Part shown: one piece after another, positions 35,879-48,850 of the stretch | Layout: each line of letters opens with the position of its first letter | Numbering within the stretch: the first letter of the stretch is position 1 | Source of the DNA: Paracentrotus lividus | Taxonomy: Eukaryota; Echinodermata; Echinoidea; Camarodonta; Echinidae | Direction: 5' to 3' | Assembly: GCA_940671915.1 (NCBI GenBank) | Contig: CALNVZ010003433.1 | Span: 16,071,058 to 16,135,057, forward strand | Length of the DNA: 64,000 nucleotides | Translations under genes and position numbers: made by a program | Notes under the pieces: generated by a model | Told to the model about the DNA's origin: nothing | Seen by the model: the letters and a program-made list of their open reading frames with translations, nothing else | Database searches by the model: none

Positions 35879-36765
35879 CATGACTGTGCTTACAGATCAT
35901 TAAATACACTGGTTCAGATCTATACATTTGCACATTTTCATCTTCTCAGCATATACTTTAGAAATGAACTTTCCCTTAATATTAAATACGAATCTGTTAT
36001 CAAGGGACATACATTTACTTGACCGAGACTAGAAGTCAAAGTACCTGTTACCGTATGACAACATATTTAGGCAAAGGGTGTATGCATCGTTGATCAGCGA
36101 CCCTAAAAATTGTCAATGCCGTTACAATTACCCCCACGCATCATCGTCTTATCTCTACAAGCAATCATTCTTTCTATGCAGACCTCTATAAATAGATTCT
36201 TAGTGCATCTATAGGGTTACGAGTGTGCGCGGTTTTGTGTGCGCGTGAGTATGGTGTCCTTGAAGGGTGCGAATATTGATATTAAATGGCCCGCTAAGTA
36301 GAAAAAGTAGAACAGATTCCCTCGTCGGAATATCATATCTTGAAATAACCGCAGAAGTGTTTGCTTCAAGTTTGGATGGACTACAAGTGAGTAAAATGGG
36401 ATGAGTTGGACATGTTGTGCTGCGGAGCATAAGGAAAAAAATCCTGTAGAATAGGATACATTGCTAAAAAACCGTCACAAGATTAATTATTTTGTGCTAG
36501 TTGCAAATAGTTCTTTATAAAAGAAAAATAATGTAATAAGTTTTATAATCCCATAAAATTAGGCATATTAAAAATGTGAGAAGATAGTTATATTTATTTA
36601 TTAAATTGTTAGTTCTCACTTGTAATTGAATTAATCAAATTGAATTTAAAATAAAATGTACTGAATTATTGAATAGTTTTGAAAATTGAAACAAAATGTC
36701 GTCGTAAGATCGCAAAATAGAGTTAAAACCTTTTATCCAGGTGTAATGTAAAACATAAAGTTGTA
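35879..36765. other. unannotated sequence
   Basis: No gene is recognised. Confidence 0.4.
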
Positions 36766-36796
36766 TGCATAGTAGCAGCAGCAGCAGTAGTAGTAA

Positions 36797-36846
<50 letters not shown>

Positions 36847-36859
36847 ATAGTTGTAGTAA

Positions 36860-36898
<39 letters not shown>

Positions 36899-36911
36899 CA
36901 GTAGTAGCAGC

Positions 36912-36979
<68 letters not shown>

Positions 36980-37042
36980 CGGTAGTAGCAGTACTAGTAG
37001 CAGCAGGAGTAGTGGTGGTGGTGGTAGTAGTAGTAGTAATTA
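36766..37042 (+). repeat. (AGT)n microsatellite
   Basis: About 275 bp of AGT triplets with AGC, AAT and GGT variants. Poly-Ser and poly-Thr frames on the two strands are by-products. Confidence 0.97.
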
Positions 37043-39740
37043 GTCTTATTAATAATAGTACATGATGGGCAACATCTCTTTGAAAAAACAAAAGCAAGCT
37101 GTTTAAACGGAGGAGTATTTCATCCGAAAACATAGTTTGTGGATCACTTAATACAATTAGACTCGACATTTATGAGTTGTTTTTCAGAAGGATAAATTTG
37201 ATATACAACAAGTGACAATGAACTGTAAACCCACGAGTCAATATGATGTCCAAACATATCCCTCTTTCTCAGCCCACGCAAATCGCTCCCTCTAGCAGGC
37301 TAGTCAGAATAACACGTTTAGTACTATGAATAGATAGATATTCGCTAACAGGAGTATGCCAAGTTCACAGGCGGAGGGATTAGGGATGGAATTGGTCACT
37401 TCATGATTAACTAAGGATTGTTCAGTCTTAACAGCTTTAAAATGAGTTTTACAAATCCCATGCATTATATCCAATATCAAGAAAAAAAACAAAGTAAAAG
37501 TTAAATTTAAGAGCGATATTCGTGCCGGAATATGATACCATTTGTTTTCCCACAACTTTCCAGAAAGAGAAAATCCTCTGCCATGGTATTTGAGACAAGT
37601 GAATCAGAGGGGGCGAAATAAGTAAACAAGATAAACAAAGCAACAAAGAAAAGAAGAAAAATCACAAAAAAGGTTACTTTATTGTCTGTCTCTCCTTTTT
37701 TAAGTGAGAAAACTACAAGTTATATATCTTCAAAACTAAAATTTGAAAGAGACCTCCATTATCATTTAATTTTAATACAAGAAAGGAAGGCCATGTATTT
37801 TATTTACAAAATAAATTTTTAAAAAGAACGAATGAGATCTGACATAATTATTGGTGTTTAATGACAGTTTTTTTGCTTTTATATTAAAACAGCATTTTGA
37901 TACCTTTAACCAAATTATTTATTTATTGTCTTTATGTGGATATCAAAATTGGGCAATTATAATCAAATGATATGAGGAAGTTAAAAAAGAATATAATATA
38001 GATATGTTTTAAAGATAGAGTTTTTAGATTTTTAAAGCCAGTTATCTTAATCATTATAGTTCTAAAAATGAAATAATTATCCATCATGTTTTGGGGATAT
38101 AAATATGTCGTTTAGTTAACCAATTCCATTTTCGTTTGCTACAATTAAATATAATGTAAGAATACAACATTATGGATGAATTGCTAACAATTAGCATCTT
38201 CTAAAAATTCCTTTGATTGTTAAAATTAACTAGTAATGCTCAAATTTGGCTAGTTTTTTATGTTTACAAAACTAAAATTTATTTAGTTATTTAATCAAGG
38301 CCCCATTGCATAACACAAATATTTGCGATCAATTGTACGTTTTGAATTTTTATTTAAAGAATGAATTTGATCTTGGCAATTGCTATTCTGCAATTGACTG
38401 TAAACATTTATCAGAGACAGTCCGACCCCAAACCATTTCATATTGATCGGGCAAAATGCCGAACTTGGCTCAGTCATCTGAGGTTAAATCCATAAACAGC
38501 TCAGGCTCAAGGCAGGCACGTTCTCGGAGAAAGAAAACAAACAAGTCAGTTATATCAACGTTATGAAACGAAAAACCCCTCAGCCAAATGAAATCGAATA
38601 AATATACCGGTATTGTTTCATTTAAGTATCTTGAGTTCGAATCTGATTTTTAAAATTCAACCACACGTTGATTGATGATGATTAGTTCAACGTACTGAAA
38701 TTTAATTCTTAAAAAAAAAATTATCGCCTGAGGAACGAAGTTATATGTCAATAAATCAATTATCAAATCATCTTTATACTGTTTATTTTTTCTTGAGTTG
38801 CATCAAAATGTCAAAAGACGTCCACGTACTCAAAGAAATTGATGACTTGGAAGGTATTATCTATAACCAGTTACGTGAAGCAATCCATTTTTTGAAAGGG
38901 TATGTGAATATGTAATGAAGGTTATCATTGGTATTAGTGTCATCTCCAGGGAGGTGTTCAGAACACCCGGCTAGCCTGCACAATAAATTATAACAGTAAG
39001 TGCATGAAGATCATAAATGTAGAAACTGGTGATGTTGTTGTTGTTGTTTTTCCACAAATGAGGCACTTCCATTTCAGAAAATGATTAAAGACCTATGGCC
39101 GCATTGTTTTATAAGGATTTTTTTTTCTTGAGGGTGACCCCTGGGGTCCCTAAAAATAATTCAAAATAATTGTGGTAGGTGTCTGGAATGAAAATGGCGT
39201 CTACGCCGCTCCCTAAAAAAAAATCAAAGATCAAAGGCTCGCACTTTAGTCTAGTGTTAATTTAAAGCTTTTTCTTCTGAATGAATACGTAAAGCCAGGA
39301 TGTTAATCTAAGGAGACTATCAAATCGCCGGAATATAAATCAGCCCCACCCCACCCTTTTTCTAAATATTGATGCCCTTTGGTGGAGTTACGCCAAGTCT
39401 TTTTTAAAGTTATGAAATACTTTACGAACGACAGGAACATGTTCTTGGTTGCTATACTAATCGCATGCTTTATAATTTAGCGCAAGAAATGATCACCAGT
39501 CCTTCTTAAAGTCATTTGTAACTCACGAACGACTTGGCGAAACACAGCCCTGATCTTAAATATTAGCTGAAAAATAGGACTCACTCTGAAGGATTCATCA
39601 AACCGGCCTCAGGAAAAATTTGTAATTACCGTAATTACTATAGATGCACTAGAATTTTCTAATCGCCTTAAAACATCCATAACCTTGATTTAGTTCGATG
39701 CATCATGTTCCTTTTATACTGTATCATGACAAAATGAGTA
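37043..39740. other. unannotated sequence
   Basis: No gene is recognised. GAGTTCGAATCTGA at about 38631-38644 is box-B-like but stands alone. Confidence 0.45.
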
Positions 39741-39880
39741 TTTTATGATAAGTAGGTTACACTGACGTAGCGCACCCCCCTCTAACAAATGAATTGCGTC
39801 CCGCTCTACCGACTATGCATACTTCACCCCCCCCCCCCCTTACAAAAGAAAGGAATTCGTGTCTACGCCCGTGGTAGGTT
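39741..39880 (-). repeat. G/C-run repeat terminus, minus orientation
   Basis: On the minus strand, CCACGGGCGTAGACACGAAT followed by a long G-run resembles the start of the module at 55845 (CACGGGCGTAAATCCCGGGG). Confidence 0.4.
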
Positions 39881-40029
39881 ATTAGAAAATATTTTTAAGG
39901 GAAAATGTATCACTGCCGATAAAGGGTATCCCGTTTCCCTTTTAAAAAGTTAGAGTTTTCATAAGAAACCTGCAATCTGCACGAATCTTCAGAATTGAAG
40001 GACGGAGTGTAACCATCAGAATACGAATA

Positions 40030-40205
40030 TGAGAAGAAGAAGAAGAAGAAGAAGAAGAAGAAGAAGAAGAAGAAGAAGAAGAAGAAGAAGAACAAGAAGA
40101 ACAAGAAGAAGAAAAAAAAGAAGAAGAAGATGATGATGATGATGATTATGATGATGATGATGATGATGACGAAGAAGAAGAGAAGATGAAGAAGAAGAAA
40201 GAAGA
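40030..40205 (+). repeat. (GAA)n and (GAT)n microsatellite
   Basis: GAA triplets with a GAT block at 40129-40168. The purine-rich strand could form a triplex. The poly-Phe frame is a by-product. Confidence 0.97.
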
Positions 40206-43200
40206 AAAAATGTTTAAAGGAACAGATTTTTTTTTTCATGTGCCTTTTGTCGTTACAAAAAAAAGTACATAGCAAAGAAAAAATAAAGTCATATTTCCAT
40301 CACATTGGAAAACAAATCTGCCCATTTTATACCAAAAATATCCCGATCTAATCAAATTGAAGCCCAAATGTCTGGTCATAATTGGTGTGTTTTGCGCAAT
40401 CTTTCATCGTCAAGCCTCCTATAATGACGTCAGCAGTCCCTTCTTTCAACAATCAGACGGATGCATTCACACGTCCTTTAAAACCTTGTCCCATCACGGA
40501 AAAAGACACCAAACCGACGCCAGTATGAACAAACAATTACAGATAGACGCGTGGTAAGTGATTGGTTAGTTTGCACTCGGTTTTGATTGTTTCTTTGTAG
40601 GTTGACTGGGGACATTACCGTCGAGAGTCGGGTCATACCTTGCCGACGGGGCAACTGTTCCCCTACCGGCTCGGATCAATCAAACGGAGCAGAAAGGAAC
40701 AACATATGCATGCAAACAGACGTGCCTGCGGACCTGTATCGTGACTAAATGACCGACACAGGGAAGGCTACAAGGTGGTGATTTGGGTATTGGAGGGGGT
40801 AGTCTCATTTATTTCACAATTTGGCCTTGTATAAGAGCCATGTGGTAATCCAAATGCAACCGACTTGGTTAAAGTCTGTAGTTAAGAACTTCGGGTATAA
40901 GATGGGGTGGGTATTTGTTTTAATGGCGGCAGATCAATATGCCGATTTACATCTGACATCAAAAGATATAATTGTATTAAATCATATGTACTGACAAGTT
41001 GAAAATTCGTTTGGTTAACTATTGGAAATGTCTTGATACCCACCCCCTTCCCCTCTCCCGTCATCCCACGTCCTATTAACCCCATGTTCAAAATGCTCTA
41101 ACAATGCCCATGTAATACAATCCCAAAATCTAGTCTCCTTGAGGAATGAAACATTAGAAATTGACATTACGCAAACACCACAGATAACAGTGGACGATAA
41201 ATCTATTCATCGTTTGATATTCAAGGACAAATTGAAAGAAATTTTCTGGGAAAGTTTTAGAAATAGACAAACAAAATTCATCCTAGAGTATGTTTGCAAT
41301 CATAAATGTATTGTTTATGAGCGAGGCAAGTATCACTCGTTTTGCATCCACTTCACAAACTTGGGTTCTCGTTTTGGCGAGTGCAGTGGAAGTTGAGGGG
41401 TTGGTTGGCGCAGATGGGGGGGGGGGGATATTTAAAGAGGTGAAAACAAGTTATTTGGCTCTGTGACCTTGCACAGTTCATCTCTTGACTTTTTTTTTTA
41501 AATAAACATTATGATTTTATATTTTGATCTGATCATAGTTTCATATCTCAAAAATAAAATAAAATAAAATAAAAATAGTAATAAAGGTTTTGTAAATGCC
41601 CTGCTGCGCTTTTTACCGCATATACTGCATTTACTGCATTATACAAACTTATCTTTTTTTTTCTATTTTTCTTTTTCTATGGTGGGGGGATGTATGTTTA
41701 TCTAACAAATTGCATACACGTCTCTTTAACTATCAGCTATGATTGCATATTGTTATAATTCTTGGAATGCAAGATGTGTCGTTATCGTCTAGACAGTCGT
41801 GCAAGGTAGAGTGTTTTGACCAAAATGATCTGTAGGAAGTACCCAGTGGTCACGTACTCATTCTTGGTCAGCGGATGTCTGCTTTATGGAGAAAGATCGA
41901 TGATAATTTGGAATTCAAATATGACATTCCAATTGTCTGAAATAAAGACGACAAATACTCTTGCTGTGTCTTTTTTTTTTATGAGGATGGTGATAACCAT
42001 CAATACATGCATAGTCTCAAGATTTCCTTCATAACAGCTTCATCTACATGAACATCGTCACGAAAAGGTATGAATGTGTTTTTTTTTTCTTCACGGAAAT
42101 AGCAATATAGATCAATTGATTAGCAGAAATGAAGGACTCGAATTGACTTTCCTCAGAAATGAGAGCCAAACTAAAGGAGAGAGGAAACGAAAAGCGAACT
42201 GAGAATTATTTTACATTCATAATTTTGTTGTATGTTCCATTTGCTAAAAAGATAGGACAAAGGACAAAGGTAGATAACAATTAATAATAATGAATAAGGA
42301 TTTATTAATGTACCTTTTACATTTAGTTGTATATGCGTCAATGATATATTTCATCAAGGACACATATACAAGTACAGACGCAGACTCGAGATATAAATGT
42401 AACTTCCTGAAACAGGTGATACCAGGCCGAGTGCAAGGTTACATATTGATCCGGAATACAGGGATATATTAGACGTGAAGCTCGCCCCGAAATCCCTTAT
42501 CTTACTGTTTATCGATTTCGAACTAAATACATACGATTCTGGGGCAATATCTCGTCTGGCCATTACACTGGCTTCAAATCCTTTTTATTCCACCCTCACG
42601 ACCCCCTAAAACAGAAAATCTAGAAATAGAAGAATAAGAAGATTTTTAAAAAAAGAGAAAAAAAGGAGAAGACAAAGAAAATATATTTCACAAAGTTTAA
42701 GATTTATTTGAAAGAAACTAAATTGACTAAAAACCTTTTTTTTTAAAGCCACTGGCCCAATTCTTTCATCTTGATACTTATCCACTTAAACCGAATACAA
42801 CTGACGCAAAAAAGAGCGCATAGTCGTCTTTCAGCACAAATAAGCTGCATCAGTTGTCAAGGTGATGACTGAAACGGTACAGCTGGACACTAATCCCTGC
42901 CAAACCGGTTCAGCTGCTCTTAGGAAACGGGACAAACGACGAGCGATGCACTCAGTCATGTGTCCCTCAAGGCAACATACTCGGTACCCTCTTACTTTCT
43001 CTTTCTCTGGAAGTACATTTGCACTGATTCGCAAATTTTTACTATTGTTTGTTACTGGTCTGTTCTACGCCAGGGGTTTATTTAAATCCTAAAGAGAGTG
43101 GAAAGCAGGTTTGGGATTCATGTTATTGTGGGGGTAATACATCAAGAAAGCGAGACACAAACATTTTAAGAACGAGTGAAGTATTCATATTCTCCGGGGT

Positions 43201-43340
43201 ATGAACAAATGTAGAAACAAGAGTGCTTTGGCATTTGTGAAATTGCGTTGTATAAGGATTCCTATAACTTTCTTCTATTTGGTATGACAGGTCAAAATCT
43301 ACAGTAGATGTGAACTTTTTAAGCTTTTTTTTTCTTCATT
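40206..43340. other. unannotated sequence
   Basis: Small frames (41139-41396 and 42831-43092) are not recognised. G- and C-rich runs lie at 41417-41428, and an (AAAAT)n tract at 41550-41575. Confidence 0.45.
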
Positions 43341-43360
43341 GTTCTTGAATATGTTACATA

Positions 43361-43362
<2 letters not shown>

Positions 43363-43441
<79 letters not shown>
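43363..43441. repeat. (TA)n microsatellite
   Basis: About 79 bp of uninterrupted TA. Confidence 0.98.
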
Positions 43442-43445
<4 letters not shown>

Positions 43446-43449
43446 AATT

Positions 43450-44357
43450 TTTTTAATGCGGGGGAGTGGCTGGTATGTTTAATCATACCTGCCAATATTC
43501 TATGTCTTTCCAACTTCCTTCGATTATTGTTTTCCTCTTTGTCGATATACGTTATCTACCGTAGATCTGAATGCATTATGTTTCGTAACGGGGGCTATAT
43601 TTATTCTACCTACTTTTACTATAATATTTCGTACTTATATTATTGACTCCTGGTTCCCTTTATCTATTTTTAATATATCCAAATTTTTTAAAACAACTTT
43701 CTCAAAATGCCTCGCGTTTTCCCACTCATTTATTGTCCGCTTTTTCTTTCAACTTCACAGAATAGTTCGAGTTACCATATTTCACACTTATCTTTATGAA
43801 TATACAAGCCCATCCAAGCTTTCTCCTCTTTTTCTAATAAAAATTATTCGCAATACGTTATCTACCGTAGATCTGAATACATTATGTTTCGTAGTACAAT
43901 TAATAATAGCACGGGGTGATATGGTTAATTTAACCCCTTTTCACTCTGGCTTTTTTTTTCTTTGTTTTGTTTTGATCCCTGTTTCCTTTCAGTTTCCCTT
44001 TATATTTCAACTATTGTACTTTTTTCACAACTTTTTCACACTGCCATCTTCCTCTCACTCATTCTCTTGCACTTTTTCTCATAATTTTTTTTCTTCTAAG
44101 TTCTCATACTGCTTGAGTTACTATATTTCACAATTGTTTTGAAAAAAATTATATTATTGTTCCTCATTAATTATACATCCAACCCATCTCAGTCTCTCTC
44201 TCTCTCATAGAATATTCAAAATACGTTATCTACCGTAGATATGAATATATTATGTTGCGCAATACTACGGGGATGAAATGCTTATAACATATAACTAAAC
44301 GTTCTCACAAACTTAGGCCTACATCTCTCTCAATCTCTGGCTATATATTTTGTTTTA

Positions 44358-44410
<53 letters not shown>

Positions 44411-44960
44411 TGACACTAATAATTGTACCAATGTACCATAGACGAATATATTACATAGCATATTCTGTTTGACAAATTTGTCGGGAGTGGTTAATAACTA
44501 TGTTAACCCATATACCTGCCCATATTTCATGTCATTTTAACATCTCTTGACCTGCGCACTTGGTTCGCCTTTTTCATGGAATATTCGCTATATCTACCGT
44601 TATCTGAATGCACTGTTACGGGGGTATTTTTACTCTATTAATCTATATTTTCCTTTTGACTCATATTTCCCTTCAGTTTGTTCATTTCCAAATTATTACC
44701 CTTTCACAATCCCATCTCTAAATCGCACTTTCTGTCTTTTTCTCACCCTCTTTCTTTTTTAACTTCTCATAATTTAGTTACCATGTTTCACACTTATTTT
44801 GAAAAAGAAAACACAAAACAATGACTGTACCTTATTGATTATGTAGCCCCAGCTTTATCTCTCTTTCTAACAAAATATTCGCAATACGTTATATACCGTA
44901 GATCTGAATATATTATGTTTCGTAAGACTGTACTTTTTCGAGGGACAAAATATTCATTTA
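43450..44960 (+). repeat. tandem array with ~300-370 bp period
   Basis: The block ACGTTATCTACCGTAGATCT followed by GAATGCATTATGTTTCGTA recurs at about 43549, 43855, 44223, 44588 and 44886. Between the blocks lie recurring C/T-rich stretches and 'GAGTTAC(C/T)ATATTTCACA'. A longer-range echo is present: GGAGTGGCTGG...ACCTGCC near 43463 recurs as GGAGTGGTTAA...ACCTGCC near 44483. The block core ATCTAC-C-GTAGAT is an inverted repeat. Frames here are by-products. Confidence 0.8.
44361..44409 (+). repeat. (TG)n microsatellite inside the tandem array
   Basis: Uninterrupted TG of about 49 bp in the third array unit. Confidence 0.97.
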
Positions 44961-45254
44961 TGTTCTTGATCTGATAGATTCCTCTCACCTTCTGGCAGAC
45001 TTTAGAATATATTCCCATTGTGACCTAGTTCTTACGTGATATTAATTTTTTCATAAATATGTCATATCAGATTGCTATATTCATGGATAACCTACAATCC
45101 TCTTAGGTAGATTTCTGGTTGGAAATCTTATAATCCTGATATTCCTATGTGCTCTTTGGTCATAATTAATGTCAACCGGGAGCTGCCTGCCGGGGAGATG
45201 GGGAGCAGTCGTATCATGCAAAACATGTTTACAAAAAATGGTGTTCCTCCCCTC

Positions 45255-45850
45255 ACCATCTTTCTCTCTCTTTCTCTTTCTCTCTCCACGTTCTCCTTTT
45301 TTCTCTTTTTTTTTGTCTCTTCCTCCTCTGATATTTTTGTGCCAACATAATTGCCTTGCCACAGCTACCGGTGCTCAGCGTTTTTTTTTGTTTTTTTTTC
45401 CAGAGCAGCTGTTGTCTGTCGGCTTTCAGTCCTTTTCCCTCTCACTTTCTTTCCATCGTAATGATCATGCTCGCAGGCCTGTTGTGCAGCTTGACTACGT
45501 GGATGTCCCCATTTTATTATCAATATTCAATCCTATTTTTACCCCTTCTTAGACACTCCATCCCCACCCCCCCCCTCCTCTCTCTCTCTCTCTCTCCTCA
45601 ATCCTCCTTCGTCGTCGTCGTCTTCTTCTTTTACCTCTTCTTTCCCAGTTACCTTACGTATTTTTGTCAATGAAAATACAATTTATTTTCAACATCTCCC
45701 CAATCGTTGTCGGTCTAACTTGTACCTCCACCCCTCGCCCTTTTTATATCCTCCTCTCTCTTTCTCTTTGTCACTCCATCTCTCACTTTTCTCCTCTCTC
45801 TCTCTTTCTCTGTCTCTTTGTCCTTCTTTCTCTGTATCCTTAACCTATAT
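45255..45850. repeat. C/T-rich low-complexity tracts
   Basis: (CT)n, (TCTTTC)n and C-runs in patches (45260-45320, 45575-45600, 45750-45835). The Ser/Leu/Phe-rich frames are by-products. Confidence 0.9.
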
Positions 45851-46700
45851 TTTGTTGGCCAGTGAATATGCCAGTAGAGGACTCGTCAAACTGTGGTTGC
45901 CTCGCCACGGCAGGTAAAGATATGGGACCCCAACGTCATTAAATAAAGATTGCTACTTCCGCTACTTATCACGTTTCCACTGTCAAGTGGTTTTCATTCA
46001 GTACAGTGTCCCAAGTAGATCCCATCCGCACTTTACGCCAAACGTATTACATGGTGAAACATTTACCCGAGTCTCGATACATTAGCCAAAATGTACAATT
46101 TTAAATTCTTCACAATGGAAACGGGTTCTGTATGTTTTCAACGCTGGGGAGCAATAGTTCAGCAAATATTTTTTTTCTTTCTTTCTTTCTTTCTTGATAA
46201 CACCCGTCCAGTGCATGGTAAGTGTGCATAAATCACTTCAATTTCCTCCCTCAATCAGAGGCTGCCTTGGACTTAAGTCACATTGGTCAGATGGGATCCA
46301 AACCTACACTAGCTCGACAAAATATCTACATGTAACAGCTAATGGCCAGCTAGTATTCGGGCTCGATTCACATGAGGAGTGGGACTGAGGTGTTTTGCCG
46401 CCCTGTCGTATCACTATGCTACTCACGTTGTGTACACAGCCAGCCTGCGGTCCTATATTGCATTTATACCCTCGCATCTATTACTTAAATTCAAGTTTAC
46501 TTTACTTCACAATGCTGACACTGCCTGCTGGGGTTGGATTTTGTTAATAACACTTCCTCCAAATCGATCCATAATGAAAACATATTCACGTTATCATGGC
46601 TATAGACTGATGTTCCTTGTATGATCAAATTTAATGGCGAATGTTTATAATGAAAATGCAGTTGACGAACAATTTCCCTAAATCACAAAGCTGCTATTAA
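45851..46700. other. unannotated sequence
   Basis: A (TTTC)n tract lies at 46172-46194. No gene is recognised. Confidence 0.4.
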
Positions 46701-46888
46701 GGAGCCTTCTCCAAACAAAGTGCGTCGGTTTCCCGCAGCTTCCTGATCCAAAGCGGGAAACGATCGGCTTTCTGCTTTTAACGTGTTTAAGCCGTATTAA
46801 GATTTCGGGATTATATTCAAAAGCCGATAAATCGTCTTTTGGTACAAAAGACGCGGGAAGCTGACACCCTTTGAATGGAGAAGGCGCC
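46701..46888. mobile_element. 188-bp MITE with GGAGCCTTCTCC ends
   Basis: GGAGCCTTCTCCAAACAAAG at the left faces CTTTGAATGGAGAAGGCGCC at the right. The arms align further inward through CGGTTTCCCGC against GCGGGAAGCTG and ATCGGCTTT against AAAGCCGAT, so nearly the whole element folds back. It is flanked by TAA on both sides (46698-46700 and 46889-46891), consistent with a 3-bp PIF/Harbinger-type duplication. Confidence 0.78.
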
Positions 46889-47653
46889 TAAGGGCAGGGT
46901 CAACAAATAATTGTTACAATGGATCATTTGTCAGGACGCGCACGTATCCCATACCTAAATGTTTGTTTATCCGAACATCTTTAATGGAATAGTCTGGTTG
47001 TTTTTTGTTTTTGCTTTGTTCTTTAATGTTTTTTTTTAAATAACCTTTTTCCCATTAGGAATAAGTAACTCTTTTTTATCCGTTTTTGGAAAATCGAACC
47101 TTCAAAGTATCACGCTTTTGGGTGACGAGCCGTAACCTATTTTTTAACTGTTCCAACATTTATAGAAACCACGTTCATTAAAAAAAAAATCATAGTTTTC
47201 TAGAGATCGTGTAATGTTCTATTTATTGTGTTGGGCATGCTATTTAGATTGTTTGTGTTTTTTAAAATAAAATTTCGAAGTTTCACAAGTCCAATATTTA
47301 TCCTATTTGCCCATGAACACAATCGGCCATAGTGTAACTGAAATATTTTGTAGCTCAGTCTTTAACGGCCTAGAAATTTGCACATGCATAAAACCTGCCG
47401 TTTATTTTAAAGGTTGAAATTCAGAATCACGTTATGTGGTGAGACTTCCATTCTTATGTATGATGCAGAAGCCTAACAGAATCACTGCATTGAAGCGAGC
47501 TAAAAGGTTTGACGCACCGAGTTGTCGAAGGAACGTTTTTCGAATCGATTTGAGACAACGGTACATAATTTCCACTTCCATTGCTATTTTAAGAGCACGT
47601 GCCTACTACCATGCTCACAACCGGGCGAGAAACGGTCGAACTCGGTCACATCA
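46889..47653. other. unannotated sequence
   Basis: No gene is recognised. The Arg-rich frame at 47436-47669 runs into the next MITE and is not supported. Confidence 0.4.
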
Positions 47654-47789
47654 GGGGAGCATTTCATGAAACAAATATTCACTGGTTCTCACTGAAAACT
47701 GTTATAAGCTACTGAAATGCTTACATCTGATTGGCTGAGAGCAAATTTGTCGGATAAAACGTCTGACAAGTCATTTCATGAACTCCCCC
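47654..47789. mobile_element. 136-bp MITE with GGGGAGCATTTCATGAAA ends
   Basis: GGGGAGCATTTCATGAAAC faces ATTTCATGAACTCCCCC. Internal TTGTCGGATAAAACG and GTCTGACAAGTC are further inverted words, and GATTGGCTGAGAGCAAA lies between them. From memory this structure recalls a short MITE type seen in several deuterostome genomes. No protein is encoded. Confidence 0.7.
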
Positions 47790-48004
47790 AGTACGTCTCA
47801 TCTGCAGTGAGATTTACTGTTATTTCCAGTCACAAATAAGTACTCTTAAAGAAATAAGATAAGATGAGATTAAATTTTAAAAATCGTGGCAGCCAAATGC
47901 TGAATTAAGATTCATTTTCAATACAATCGTAGTTTTACATGGTAAAATGCAGTTTAATATATTACAATACATAATATAAAGGGCGATACATTATTGGGAT
48001 ATTT

Positions 48005-48145
48005 CGCAGGCGCGGATCAAAGAAAATCGAATTGAATGCATTTCGGGGGCCCAATTGGCTGGAAACAAAAGCGGCTCTATTATGTTTACGCATGGGCTCG
48101 GTAAGTTCATTGTGTGACTCCGGTCTGCGTCCGCTACTGTTTCGA
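48005..48145 (+). repeat. dispersed repeat, partner of 61678-61812
   Basis: It matches the reverse complement of 61678-61812 almost without gaps, sharing CGGCTCTATTATGTTTACGC, GGGCCCAATT and CTGCGTCCGCTACTG. On the minus strand both copies keep a readable stretch with CVNIIEP and NWA.EM.SIR, but the second copy has a stop. I cannot assign a family. Confidence 0.65.
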
Positions 48146-48404
48146 TCATACTTAACATAAGAGAGAGATGAGAAGGGTATCCGAGTATGGCGACATTATC
48201 AAAGTATACTAATAGGGCGATCACAGTACCATCCGCGGGACCCGGACGGCGTAGTGCATCAGTCGTTTTGATAAATTCTGTTTGAGCTGCACGCGATTTT
48301 TATTTTCCGAACCTTTTACAAATTAATTACTAAAAATAAGCCTTGAACGTGCACTAATATATCCTAGTTTGGTTCATTTAAATTAGGAATCAAGTTGTCG
48401 CTAT

Positions 48405-48501
48405 CAGTAATACTAGACGAGTGGTATGAGGAATAGACTCTCATCCAGGGGACCTGAGTTCGACTCCCAAGAATTAAAAAAAAAATAAATAAATAAATAA
48501 A
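48405..48501 (+). mobile_element. tRNA-derived SINE-like sequence with A-rich tail
   Basis: TAGACGAGTGG is a box A-like and GAGTTCGACTCCC a box B-like motif, about 45 bp apart as in tRNA genes. They are followed by a 30-bp A-rich (AAAT)n tail. The stems do not close well, so a SINE or retro-pseudo-tRNA is more likely than a working tRNA. Confidence 0.5.
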
Positions 48502-48749
48502 AATTCTCTAAATGGATGGATCTTACATGAATAAATAAGATCCATCCATAAAACCGATAGTTCAGAGACGAATTTTGTTCCAAAAAATTATTTTCATTTT
48601 GTAAACCCATTACACCCATTAGGAGAGAAATTACACTCACTTGAAAGTGATGTTGATGGTCCATGTATTGGGAAACGATATGAGATGCTCAGTCCTAGAT
48701 AAACATCTAAAAAGACCAAAGTGGTATTTCCTGCGACAGCCCCCCCCCC

Positions 48750-48752
<3 letters not shown>

Positions 48753-48833
<81 letters not shown>
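48753..48833. repeat. (TA)n microsatellite at the end of the Penelope-like element
   Basis: About 80 bp of TA directly abuts the 3' side of the minus-strand retroelement. A ten-C run lies on its far side. Confidence 0.97.
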
Positions 48834-48835
<2 letters not shown>

Positions 48836-48850
48836 CGTACCTTTCTGTTT

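Noticed and set aside
36723-37169. 148-codon Thr-rich frame and 92-codon Ser-rich frame
   Set aside because: By-products of (AGT)n on opposite strands.
39910-40275. 121-codon Phe-rich frame resembling a membrane protein
   Set aside because: Translation of (GAA)n/(TTC)n.
41139-41396. 85-codon frame beginning MRNETLEIDITQTPQ
   Set aside because: Not recognised, not repetitive, but no supporting signals; left as a chance frame.
42831-43092. Overlapping frames on both strands
   Set aside because: No domain and each is a shadow of the other.
45081-45917. Frames rich in Ser, Leu and Phe or Arg and Lys
   Set aside because: By-products of C/T-rich low-complexity tracts.
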